A stretch of DNA of 5,894 nucleotides from Devosia sp. Lineage in GTDB: Bacteria > Pseudomonadota > Alphaproteobacteria > Rhizobiales > Devosiaceae. A program made the translations under genes and the position numbers. Numbering within the stretch: the stretch's first letter is position 1; each line of letters starts with the position of its first letter. Below, in pieces: positions 1-5,894 of the stretch. The stretch covers positions 1-5,894 of the forward strand of contig JAEUMC010000142.1 of assembly GCA_016793415.1 (NCBI GenBank). The letters are read 5' to 3'. The notes under the pieces were generated by a model. That model made no database searches. It was given only the letters and a program-made list of their open reading frames with translations, and had not been told where the DNA came from.

Positions 1-536
1 GCGACGGCCCGCAGTTCGTCGCGGTGGTCGCCGAGGGCAATCTGCCCGCGGCATACATCCTCGCGGTGCAAACGGGCGTGGCATCGGTCATGGGGTCAGG
101 CCCGGTGATCGGGTTTCCGATTGTCGGCGTCAGGTTCACGCTGCTGGATGGCGCTTATCACGACGTCGACTCCTCGACCCTCGCCTTCGAGACCGCCGCT
201 CGCGCCGGGTACTACCAGGCCATCGAGCAGGCTTGCCCGATAGTTCTCGAGCCGATCATGTGGCTCGAAGCGCTGGTGCCACAAGCCGTCGTCGGTGAGG
301 TGATCGGCGACCTCAACGCCCGGCGAGGACGGATCGAGCGGACCGGGGCCCGGGGAGGCGACCATCTGGTCGTGGCTCTCGTCCCCCTCTCCACGATGTT
401 CGGTTATGCCAATTCGCTGCGGGCTCTCAGTAGCGGCGCCGGCCGGTACACCATGCGGTTCAGCCATTATGCCGAAGTACCAGGCGGCGTCGACCCTGAC
501 GACCGCTTCCCGCCGGCCGTGGCAATGCGAGCCTGA
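1..536 (+). CDS. fusA: Elongation factor G, C-terminal part (5' truncated), probable paralogue
   Basis: Partial gene running in from the left edge; the first whole codon is at position 3 and the stop is TGA at 534-536, leaving about 177 residues. EF-G is the cytoplasmic GTPase that drives ribosomal translocation or, in some paralogues, ribosome recycling. The fragment covers the end of domain IV and domain V. Recognisable blocks are GSGPVIGFPIV, DGAYHDVDSS (147-176), LEPIM, VIGDLNARRG and PLSTMFGY. The GTPase domain is outside the window. Several usually conserved spots differ: the YIPAV stretch reads YILAV, the GG before it reads EG, and the QGRA motif near the end reads SGAGRY. The tail ends DDRFPPAVAMRA rather than in the usual lysine-rich or alanine-rich tail. 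No tuf follows, and the next gene is convergent. These points suggest a second EF-G copy rather than the str-operon gene, which is inference. The in-frame GTG at 24 is internal, not a start. Confidence 0.9.
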   Translation, partial: DGPQFVAVVAEGNLPAAYILAVQTGVASVMGSGPVIGFPIVGVRFTLLDGAYHDVDSSTLAFETAARAGYYQAIEQACPIVLEPIMWLEALVPQAVVGEVIGDLNARRGRIERTGARGGDHLVVALVPLSTMFGYANSLRALSSGAGRYTMRFSHYAEVPGGVDPDDRFPPAVAMRA

Positions 537-600
537 CTGGCGGCACACTCGCGACCGCTCGGGACCCTAGCTCTCGTCGGCCACTCTGCATCGTGACTGC

Positions 601-709
601 GGCCCCACCCCCTCCCGAGGTGTCGGGCTGGTGGATCTGGCTGGATCGCGCCTCACGCACTGAACGGCACCTCCCCCCTTGTGGGGGAGGTCGGGAGGGG
701 GGTGGCCCC
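601..709. repeat. G/C-rich compound intergenic palindrome
   Basis: The 187-bp gap between the convergent EF-G and c-di-GMP genes holds nested inverted repeats. The outer arms are 605-618 (CCACCCCCTCCCGA) and 691-705, complementary over 14 bp with one extra G in the right arm. A perfect inner hairpin sits at 669-677 and 683-691. The loop between the outer arms (619-668) has no obvious coding content. From memory, hairpins with very similar CTCCCCC..GTGGGGGAG cores recur between genes in many alphaproteobacterial genomes, so I read this as a member of a dispersed palindromic family. That recall was not checked. No terminal direct repeats or transposase are present. Confidence 0.55.
669..691. 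terminator. Possible bidirectional terminator hairpin
   Basis: A perfect 9-bp stem (ACCTCCCCC with GGGGGAGGT) closes a 5-nt loop, CTTGT. It lies between the stop codons of two convergent genes (536 and 724), where a shared terminator would be expected. Neither side has a clear T-tract, so it is not a classic intrinsic terminator. It may only pause polymerase or protect 3' ends, and it is part of the larger palindrome. Confidence 0.4.
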
Positions 710-723
710 AATCACCTAAGCCG

Positions 724-3606
724 CTACTTCCCGCTGAACTGGCTCTGCAGGCGCTTGCCCAGTTCCTGGCCGCTCATCGCCGCGCCGAAGGCATAGCCCT
801 GAGCATATTGGCAGTTGAGCTGCTGCAGGCGCTCGATTTCCTCGATGGTCTCGACACCCTCGGCAATGACGCTGAGATCGAGTTCAGTGGCGAGCGTGAT
901 GATGGCGCGGATGATCGGCACCTGAGTGTGGCTCATGCCGGTATCGTCGCCCAGTTGCACGAAGGCGGCCGGGATCTTGATGGTATCGAACGGAAAGCGG
1001 TGCAGGTAGCTGAGCGATGAGTGCCCGGTGCCGAAATCGTCGAGCGCCAGGCGAAGGCCGAGAGCGCGGAGCGCGTTCAGCACATAGGCCGAGTGCTCAG
1101 GGTTGCTCATCACCTGGCTCTCGGTGATCTCGAGCTTCAGGTGCCGGGCGATCTGGCGGTGGTCGGAGACCAGGGCGCGCATGTCGTTAAGCAAAGACTC
1201 GGTCGCCAATTGCGCCGGCGAGAGGTTGACCGAGACGAAGAAATCCTCGGGCAGCGGCAGCGAGGCCGCCCATTCGCGGGCCTGACCGGCGGCCTGTTCG
1301 AAGGCGACGCGGCCGAGCCGCTCGATCAACCCGGTGCGCTCGGCCAGCGGCACGAACTCCTCGGGCGCCACCACGCCGCGCTGCGGGTGGTTCCAGCGCA
1401 TCAGCGCTTCGCAGCCGGCGATGGTACCGGAGTGGATGTCCATGATCGGCTGGAACTGCACCGCCAGCTCGCCGTGGCGGAGGCCGCGATCGAGGTCTTC
1501 CTCGCCGGCCTTGGAATAGGCGGCGATGGAGCGAGCCGAAGCTCGGAAGGCCTCGATGCGGTCGCCGCCCAGGCGCTTGGCGTAATACATGGCGAGCTCG
1601 GCATCGCGCAGCACATCGGGCGCGGCCACCGGGTTGCCGTCATAGATGGTGACGCCGATGGATGCGGTGAGACTCAGGTCGCGCTCGCCGAAGTTGAACG
1701 GCGACTTCAGCGCCTTGCGGATCTGCTCGGCGGTTTCGGCGATCTTGCCGGCGGCCTGCTCGGAGGCAAGGATGACGCCGAACTGGTCGCCGCCGAGGCG
1801 GGCGACGGTATCGAGCGGGCGCATGACGCGAGCGACGCGACGCGAGATGGCGAGCAGCACGGAATCGGCGGCCGAGTGCCCTACCCGCTCCTCGAGCTCG
1901 GTGAAGCGATCGATATCGATGAGGAAGACGGCGGGCTTGGTGCCGTTGGGCAGGCGGGCGCGGACCAAAGCGCGCTCCAGCCGGTCGAGGAACAGCTGCT
2001 TGTTGGGGAGGCCCGTGAGGCTGTCATGCACGGCGTCGTGCAGCAGCCGCTCGCGGCTGGCGCGATCCTCGTTGACGTCCTGCAGGGTGCCGACGATGCG
2101 GTTGACCTGACCATCGCCGCCGAGCACTGGCTTCACCCGCATGCGGAAGGTACGGAAACTGCCATCATGGGCGGTGAGGCGGACGTCGGCGGAGACCTTG
2201 CCGCGGCGCAGTTCGACCAGCGTGTCGAAGGCGGTGCGGAAGCGGTCGCGATCCTCGGGGTGGACGCGATCGAGCCAGCGCTTGATCGAGCCGCGGAGCG
2301 CCCCGCGGCGCTCGCCGAGGCGGGTGCCCAGTTCATCTGAGACGGCGACGCGGTCGCGCTCGATGTTCCAGTCGTAGACGAAATCACCCGAGCCGGTGAG
2401 CGCCAGGGCGCGGCGCTCGACTTCCGAGAGCGTGCCGATCGACACCTGCCCTTCCGAGAAGGCGTGCTGCACCGAAGTGAAGCCCAGCAGCATGACGATG
2501 AGCACCAGGCCGCCGGCCACGGCGGGCTGCGCCACATCGTTCGAAACCTGCCCGGTGACCACCAGCCAGGCATAGAACAGCCAGGCGATGTAGATGATCC
2601 AGGTCGGCACCAGCAGCACGGCCCGATCGTAGCCGCGCAGCGCCAGCAGGAGGATCAGGAAGAAGCCGGTGATCCCGAGCAGCGCCAGCACCAGCCGCGC
2701 CACGGTCGCGGCGATCGAGGGCTGGAAGAAGGCAAAGCCGAACAGGGCGAGGAACACCACGACGAGGGCCAGCGCCAGATGGATGAAGCGCAGGTGCCAG
2801 CGGTGGAGGTTCAGGTAAATAAACAGGAAGCCGAACAAGGTTGTGGCGATGCCGGCCTCGGCCGCAGCGCGGAACGGCTGCATGGCGCCGTTGGAGATGC
2901 CAAGCAGTGGCCCGAGCACGCCGAAATCGACGAGCAGGTAGATCAGCACCGCCCAGGAGAAAGCGGCGGTCGCCGGGAAGATGCCGCGCCCCTTGACCAC
3001 GAACATGATGGTGAGGAACACCGCGGCCAAAGCCGCGACACCAAGCACCACGCCGCGGAACAGGGTGAACGAGTTCACGTAGTCGCGGTAGGCGTCAGGT
3101 TTCCACAGGTAAAGCTCGGGCAGCGCACCGTTCGACAGTTCGGCGACGAAGGTGACGGTGGCGCCGGGATCGAGCACCACCTCGAAAACGTCGGCCTCGC
3201 GGTCGGTGAGACGCGTCGGCCTGAGGCCGGCGCTGGGGGTGAGCACCTTGATGCGCTCGGCGCCCAGATCAGGGCGGAAAACGCCCGAGCCCGGCAGACG
3301 GAAGAACGGGGCGACCAGCAGGCGCTCGAGCTGCACGTCGGAATCGTTGCGCAGCGCGAACAGCGCCCAGTTGGGATTGGTACCACCGGCCGAGGCCAGC
3401 ACCTCGATGCGCCGGATGATGCCATCCTCACCGGCGGCGGTGGAGAGCTGCACCTTGCCGGCATCACCGGGAACGATATCGACCACGCCGGTGAGGTTCA
3501 CGGCGTTGACGTTCTCTGGGGCGGTGATGACGTCGAAGGCGGCAGCGGGAAGGGTCCCGACCAGCGCAAACGCAATACACATCGCGAGGTAGAGGATGTG
3601 ACGCAT
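724..3606 (-). CDS. 7TM receptor with PAS, degenerate GGDEF and intact EAL domains (probable c-di-GMP phosphodiesterase)
   Basis: Inner-membrane sensor predicted to hydrolyse cyclic di-GMP; 960 residues from the ATG at 3606. Residues 1-23 form a signal peptide ending LPAAA; about 24-178 form a periplasmic sensor region like 7TMR-DISM extracellular domains. Seven hydrophobic helices span roughly 181-379. A PAS/PAC unit covers about 400-515, GGDEF about 522-690 and EAL about 707-955. In GGDEF the signature is GGDQF (605-609), the ND pair is EE (572-573), and RPLD (596-599) fits the inhibitory I-site. In EAL the expected catalytic residues are present: E733, N794, E826, D856, D857, K877, E916, Q936; KID reads KIP. 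Start choice: a GTG at 3684 would add 26 residues and overlaps the upstream stop as GTGA, but would put a long polar stretch before the signal peptide. Neither start has a strong ribosome site. Last gene of the probable operon. The 7TMR-DISM assignment rests on topology and motif style. Confidence 0.92.
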   Translation of the reverse strand: MRHILYLAMCIAFALVGTLPAAAFDVITAPENVNAVNLTGVVDIVPGDAGKVQLSTAAGEDGIIRRIEVLASAGGTNPNWALFALRNDSDVQLERLLVAPFFRLPGSGVFRPDLGAERIKVLTPSAGLRPTRLTDREADVFEVVLDPGATVTFVAELSNGALPELYLWKPDAYRDYVNSFTLFRGVVLGVAALAAVFLTIMFVVKGRGIFPATAAFSWAVLIYLLVDFGVLGPLLGISNGAMQPFRAAAEAGIATTLFGFLFIYLNLHRWHLRFIHLALALVVVFLALFGFAFFQPSIAATVARLVLALLGITGFFLILLLALRGYDRAVLLVPTWIIYIAWLFYAWLVVTGQVSNDVAQPAVAGGLVLIVMLLGFTSVQHAFSEGQVSIGTLSEVERRALALTGSGDFVYDWNIERDRVAVSDELGTRLGERRGALRGSIKRWLDRVHPEDRDRFRTAFDTLVELRRGKVSADVRLTAHDGSFRTFRMRVKPVLGGDGQVNRIVGTLQDVNEDRASRERLLHDAVHDSLTGLPNKQLFLDRLERALVRARLPNGTKPAVFLIDIDRFTELEERVGHSAADSVLLAISRRVARVMRPLDTVARLGGDQFGVILASEQAAGKIAETAEQIRKALKSPFNFGERDLSLTASIGVTIYDGNPVAAPDVLRDAELAMYYAKRLGGDRIEAFRASARSIAAYSKAGEEDLDRGLRHGELAVQFQPIMDIHSGTIAGCEALMRWNHPQRGVVAPEEFVPLAERTGLIERLGRVAFEQAAGQAREWAASLPLPEDFFVSVNLSPAQLATESLLNDMRALVSDHRQIARHLKLEITESQVMSNPEHSAYVLNALRALGLRLALDDFGTGHSSLSYLHRFPFDTIKIPAAFVQLGDDTGMSHTQVPIIRAIITLATELDLSVIAEGVETIEEIERLQQLNCQYAQGYAFGAAMSGQELGKRLQSQFSGK

Positions 3607-3639
3607 TAGCTGAAAAATGGCCCTGCCGCGGTCATGGTT

Positions 3640-3666
3640 GGGGAACCTAGGTAACGGGGTTTCCCC
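3640..3666 (-). other. Small hairpin between the GNAT and c-di-GMP genes
   Basis: On the minus strand GGGGAAACC pairs with GGTTCCCC, an 8-bp stem with one bulged A and a loop of about 11 bases. It falls in the 74-bp gap between the acetyltransferase stop and the ATG at 3606. There is no T-tract directly after it, so it could be a leader structure or weak attenuator, or chance. If the GTG at 3684 is the true start, it is inside the coding region. Confidence 0.25.
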
Positions 3667-3680
3667 CTGGGGACAAGCAT

Positions 3681-4283
3681 TCACCGCCGACCGTGCCTAA
3701 CGGCAGCGTCATAGCGCTCTCGGGTAAGGCCGAACAGCACGTGGTCTGCCCACCTGCCGTCGATCTGGAGGTAGTGTTCGGCGTAGCCCTCTTCGGTGAA
3801 TCCGTTTTTTTCAAGGACGCGGCGGCTGGCCTGATTGTCGGGCAGGAAAGCTGCGTGGATTCTGTGCAAACCCAGGGTTTCGAAGCAGTAAGGCACAACG
3901 AGGCTCACTGCCTCGGTCATGTAGCCTTGCCCGGCGAACTTGTGCCCCATCCAGTATCCGAGGTTGACGAACTGCGCGGCACGGCGCCGCACGTTGGAGA
4001 GCGTGATGCCGCCTACCAGTTCCTCGTCGCTGCGGGTGAAGATGAAGAAGGCATAGTCGGTGCCGGCCTTGGCCTCCTCACGGCCACGCCTGAGGCGCGC
4101 GGCATAGACCCGCTGGCCGAGATCCGAGTCAGTCCAGCGCGGTTCATAGGGGCGCAGGAAGTCGCGGCTGGCGCGGCGCAGATCGCGCCAGGCGGTGTAA
4201 TCGGTGGCGCGCGGCGCCCTGAGGAACACGCGCTGACCCGTCAGCACCGGGGTATCGTCGCGCGCAAACCAGGTGAGCATCAT
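3681..4283 (-). CDS. GNAT N-acetyltransferase, RimJ-like (ribosomal protein alanine acetyltransferase family)
   Basis: A 200-residue cytoplasmic protein of the GNAT fold, using acetyl-CoA to acetylate an amino group. The closest match from memory is the RimJ family, whose E. coli member acetylates the N-terminal alanine of ribosomal protein S5. Evidence: LVGGITLSNVRRR (89-101) as the central strand region, LGYWMGHKFAGQGYMTEA (108-125) carrying the acetyl-CoA loop Q/K-x-x-G-x-G, then LHRIHAAFLPDNQASRRVLE (139-158) with the family N-x-x-S segment, and YLQIDGRWADHVLF near the end. Length is normal for the family. Two ATG codons stand together (4281-4283 and 4278-4280), 18 bp after the peptidase stop; the ribosome site is weak (GGCGG). 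Its TGA overlaps a possible GTG start of the next gene. The real substrate cannot be told from sequence; other protein or small-molecule substrates are possible. Confidence 0.92.
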   Translation of the reverse strand: MMLTWFARDDTPVLTGQRVFLRAPRATDYTAWRDLRRASRDFLRPYEPRWTDSDLGQRVYAARLRRGREEAKAGTDYAFFIFTRSDEELVGGITLSNVRRRAAQFVNLGYWMGHKFAGQGYMTEAVSLVVPYCFETLGLHRIHAAFLPDNQASRRVLEKNGFTEEGYAEHYLQIDGRWADHVLFGLTRERYDAAVRHGRR

Positions 4284-4301
4284 GACGCCGCCGCCACGCC
4301 C

Positions 4302-5564
4302 TCAGTTCTTCAGCTGTGCCGCGATGTCGCGATAGTCGGGGAGCTTGGCGACCGGGCCGATGCCGGCGAGCGACACCTGGCCGGCATCGAACACCTGCCG
4401 GGCGATCTGCTTGACCCGATCGGCGGTGATGCGGTTGATCCGCTCCACTGTCTCCTGCAGCGGAATGGTGCGGCCCCACAGGATCTGCTGGCGCGCCAGT
4501 TGCCCGGCTCGCGACGACGGGCTTTCGAGCGACATCAGCAGGCCGGCGCGGATCTGGTTGCGGACCCGGATCACTTCTTCGTCGGTGATGGTCTCGGTGG
4601 CCTTGCGCAACTCGTCGAGCACCACCGGTAGCAACTCCGCCACCTCGTCCTCGCCGGTGGACGCGGCGACGCCGAAGATGCCGCTGTCGGCAAACGCCCA
4701 GTGGAAGGCGTAGACCGAGTAGCAGAGACCGCGCTTCTCGCGCACTTCCTGGAACAGCCGCGAGCTCATGCCGCCGCCGAGGATCGAGGCGAGGATCTGC
4801 ACGGCATAGAAGCCGTCGGAATTGTAGGCGCGCCCTTCCATGCCGAGCACGATATGGGCCTGCTCGTGGTCGGAGACGAGGCGCTGCTCGCCGCCGACAT
4901 AGGCTGCCTTGTCCGGCGGCGGGGCGCCGGTGGGCTTCAGATCGTGGAAACGGTTGTTGGCGATGTCGACCAGCGCGTCGTGATCGACGTTGCCGGCGGC
5001 GCACAACACCATGTGGTCGCCCACATAGTTGCGCTCCATATAGGCGCGGATGGAGTCCGGGCCGAAGCTGTTCACCGACTCGACGGTGCCCAGGATGGTG
5101 CGGCCGATGGCCTGATCGGGAAAGGCCGCCTGCTGGAACAGGTCGAAGACGTGATCGTCGGGGTTGTCGCGCGCGGCGCCGATCTCCTGGACGATCACCT
5201 GCTGCTCGCGATCGAGCTCGTGCTGTTCGAACTGCGAGTTCTGCAGGATATCGGAGAGGATATCGGCGGAGAGCGCCACGTCTTCCTTCAGCACGCGGGC
5301 GAAGTAGCCGGTGTGCTCCACCGAGGTCGCCGCATTGAGGTCGCCACCGACATTCTCGATGGTCGAGGCAATTTGCAGCGCGTCGCGCGTCTTGGTGCCC
5401 TTGAAGGCCATGTGCTCGAGCATATGCGAGATGCCGTGCTCGGCTTCGGTTTCGCTGCGTGAGCCGGCCTTGACCCAGATGCCCAGCGACGCGCTCTCGA
5501 GGTGCGGCATGTCGTCGGTGAGAACGGTCATGCCGTTGGGAAGCGTCGTACTCCGGACCGTCAC
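4302..5564 (-). CDS. M16 family zinc metallopeptidase (mitochondrial processing peptidase-like)
   Basis: A complete 420-residue peptidase of the pitrilysin/M16 family, the bacterial relatives of the mitochondrial processing peptidase beta subunit. The inverted zinc motif HMLEH is at residues 47-51 (H47 and H51 bind zinc, E50 is catalytic), with the third ligand E127 in VIVQEIGAARDNPDDHVFD. NVGGDLNAATSVEHTGYFAR (71-90) is another family block. The C-terminal half has GGGMSSRLFQEVREKRGLCY (263-282), the conserved Arg/Tyr element that helps hold substrate, so both halves of the chamber are present. No signal peptide is seen, suggesting a cytoplasmic enzyme, perhaps a dimer as in single-chain relatives. 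The GTG start is well supported: GGAGGAG (5570-5576) lies 5 nt upstream, and the preceding thrC stop abuts it as TAAGTG. Physiological substrates in bacteria of this type are largely unknown. Confidence 0.95.
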   Translation of the reverse strand: MTVRSTTLPNGMTVLTDDMPHLESASLGIWVKAGSRSETEAEHGISHMLEHMAFKGTKTRDALQIASTIENVGGDLNAATSVEHTGYFARVLKEDVALSADILSDILQNSQFEQHELDREQQVIVQEIGAARDNPDDHVFDLFQQAAFPDQAIGRTILGTVESVNSFGPDSIRAYMERNYVGDHMVLCAAGNVDHDALVDIANNRFHDLKPTGAPPPDKAAYVGGEQRLVSDHEQAHIVLGMEGRAYNSDGFYAVQILASILGGGMSSRLFQEVREKRGLCYSVYAFHWAFADSGIFGVAASTGEDEVAELLPVVLDELRKATETITDEEVIRVRNQIRAGLLMSLESPSSRAGQLARQQILWGRTIPLQETVERINRITADRVKQIARQVFDAGQVSLAGIGPVAKLPDYRDIAAQLKN

Positions 5565-5894
5565 TTATGCTCCTCCGGCACGGGAACGTGCCGCAATGAA
5601 CTGCTCAACCTCGGACTGATCGTTGTTCAGCACCGTCAAGCGTTCTTCTCGTTCATAAAGATCAGACAACCACGCCGGCAGAGCCGGTTCAATGCCCGCC
5701 GCAGCCTTGACCGCCGCCGGGAATTTTGCGGGGTGCGCGGTAGCAAGCGTCACCACCGGCGCCGAGCCACCGACGAGCGCGCGCGCTACGGCGACGCCGA
5801 CGGCGGTGTGCGGGTCGAGCAGATAGCCCGATCCCGCCTCTACGGCCTTGATCGTGGCGGCGGTGGCTGCCTCATCGGTGCGACCAGCGACGAA
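5565..5894 (-). CDS. thrC: Threonine synthase, C-terminal 109 residues (5' end outside window)
   Basis: Threonine synthase is the PLP enzyme that converts O-phosphohomoserine to threonine, the last step of threonine biosynthesis in the cytoplasm. The open frame runs from the right edge to TAA at 5565-5567. Visible family signatures are GRTDEAATAATI, then LLDPHTAVGVAVA, and VVTLATAHPAKFPAAV, the characteristic C-terminal block with the DPHTA and TAHPAKF motifs. The PLP-binding lysine and the N-terminal half are beyond the window, so the total length cannot be checked. The in-frame GTG at 5756 is an internal valine, not a start, because the threonine synthase homology continues upstream of it. 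First visible gene of the leftward cluster; its stop directly touches the peptidase start. The promoter for the cluster is presumably upstream of this gene, outside the window. Confidence 0.95.
   Translation of the reverse strand, partial: FVAGRTDEAATAATIKAVEAGSGYLLDPHTAVGVAVARALVGGSAPVVTLATAHPAKFPAAVKAAAGIEPALPAWLSDLYEREERLTVLNNDQSEVEQFIAARSRAGGA
5570..5576 (-). promoter_or_regulatory. Strong Shine-Dalgarno site for the M16 peptidase
   Basis: On the minus strand GGAGGAG is followed by CATAA and then GTG. The site lies inside the last codons of thrC, with 5-nt spacing. It fixes the peptidase start at the GTG of 5562-5564 and lets translation begin right where thrC ends, which suggests coupled expression. 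Confidence 0.8.

Noticed and set aside
593..1020. Short plus-strand frames in the intergenic palindrome and the 3' end of the receptor gene
   Set aside because: They run through the repeat into antisense of the EAL domain, with no ribosome site or family match.
1021..2340. Long plus-strand open frame opposite the c-di-GMP gene
   Set aside because: It lies wholly antisense to the clear GGDEF/EAL coding region and its product resembles no family I know; such frames are common opposite GC-rich genes.
2464..3609. Plus-strand open frame of about 380 codons, rich in Gln, His, Glu and Gly
   Set aside because: It is antisense to the membrane and periplasmic part of the receptor gene; the odd composition is what reading hydrophobic codons backwards gives.
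3656..3672. GGGG-TTT-CCCC and CCCC-T-GGGG small hairpins as an intrinsic terminator
   Set aside because: Stems are only about 4 bp, compete with each other, and have no T-tract on either strand.
3693..4631. Plus-strand open frame opposite the acetyltransferase and the end of the peptidase
   Set aside because: It crosses two well-supported minus-strand genes and shows no domain.
4144..5004. Arg-rich minus-strand frame overlapping the peptidase and acetyltransferase
   Set aside because: It is a shifted frame of the real M16 gene; the Arg/Ala/Pro-rich composition is typical of a shadow frame.
4701..5462. Plus-strand open frame opposite the M16 peptidase
   Set aside because: It is antisense to conserved peptidase motifs and has no recognisable product.

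Overview
The window is GC-rich, densely coded bacterial DNA. Protein signatures point to an alphaproteobacterium, most likely Hyphomicrobiales (Devosia-like; the genus is a guess from recall, not a search). The strongest clues are the gene order thrC, then an M16 'mitochondrial processing peptidase-like' protease, then a RimJ-type acetyltransferase, plus the style of the intergenic palindrome.

Layout from left to right. Positions 1-536 (+) hold the 3' end of an elongation factor G gene, which looks like a paralogue outside the usual str operon. Positions 537-723 lie between two convergent genes and carry a G/C-rich compound palindrome, probably a dispersed intergenic repeat that may help end transcription from both sides. 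Everything else is on the minus strand and reads leftward: thrC (C-terminal 109 residues, 5565-5894), a full M16 zinc peptidase (4302-5564), a GNAT acetyltransferase (3681-4283), and a large membrane c-di-GMP protein (724-3606). Gaps are 0, 18 and 74 bp (or an overlap if the last gene starts at an upstream GTG), so the four genes are probably co-transcribed from a promoter beyond the right edge.

Functionally, the group joins threonine biosynthesis, proteolysis, N-terminal acetylation and second-messenger signalling. No common pathway is evident. The most informative gene is the last: a periplasmic sensor domain, seven membrane helices, a PAS domain, a GGDEF domain with altered catalytic positions (GGDQF, and the ND pair replaced by EE) but an intact inhibitory-site motif RxxD, and an EAL domain with every expected catalytic residue. 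The likely reading is a ligand-responsive c-di-GMP phosphodiesterase whose GGDEF half is regulatory. I did not find a clearly new multi-gene system, CRISPR array, transposon, tRNA or rRNA. No stretch longer than 300 bases lacks a gene.
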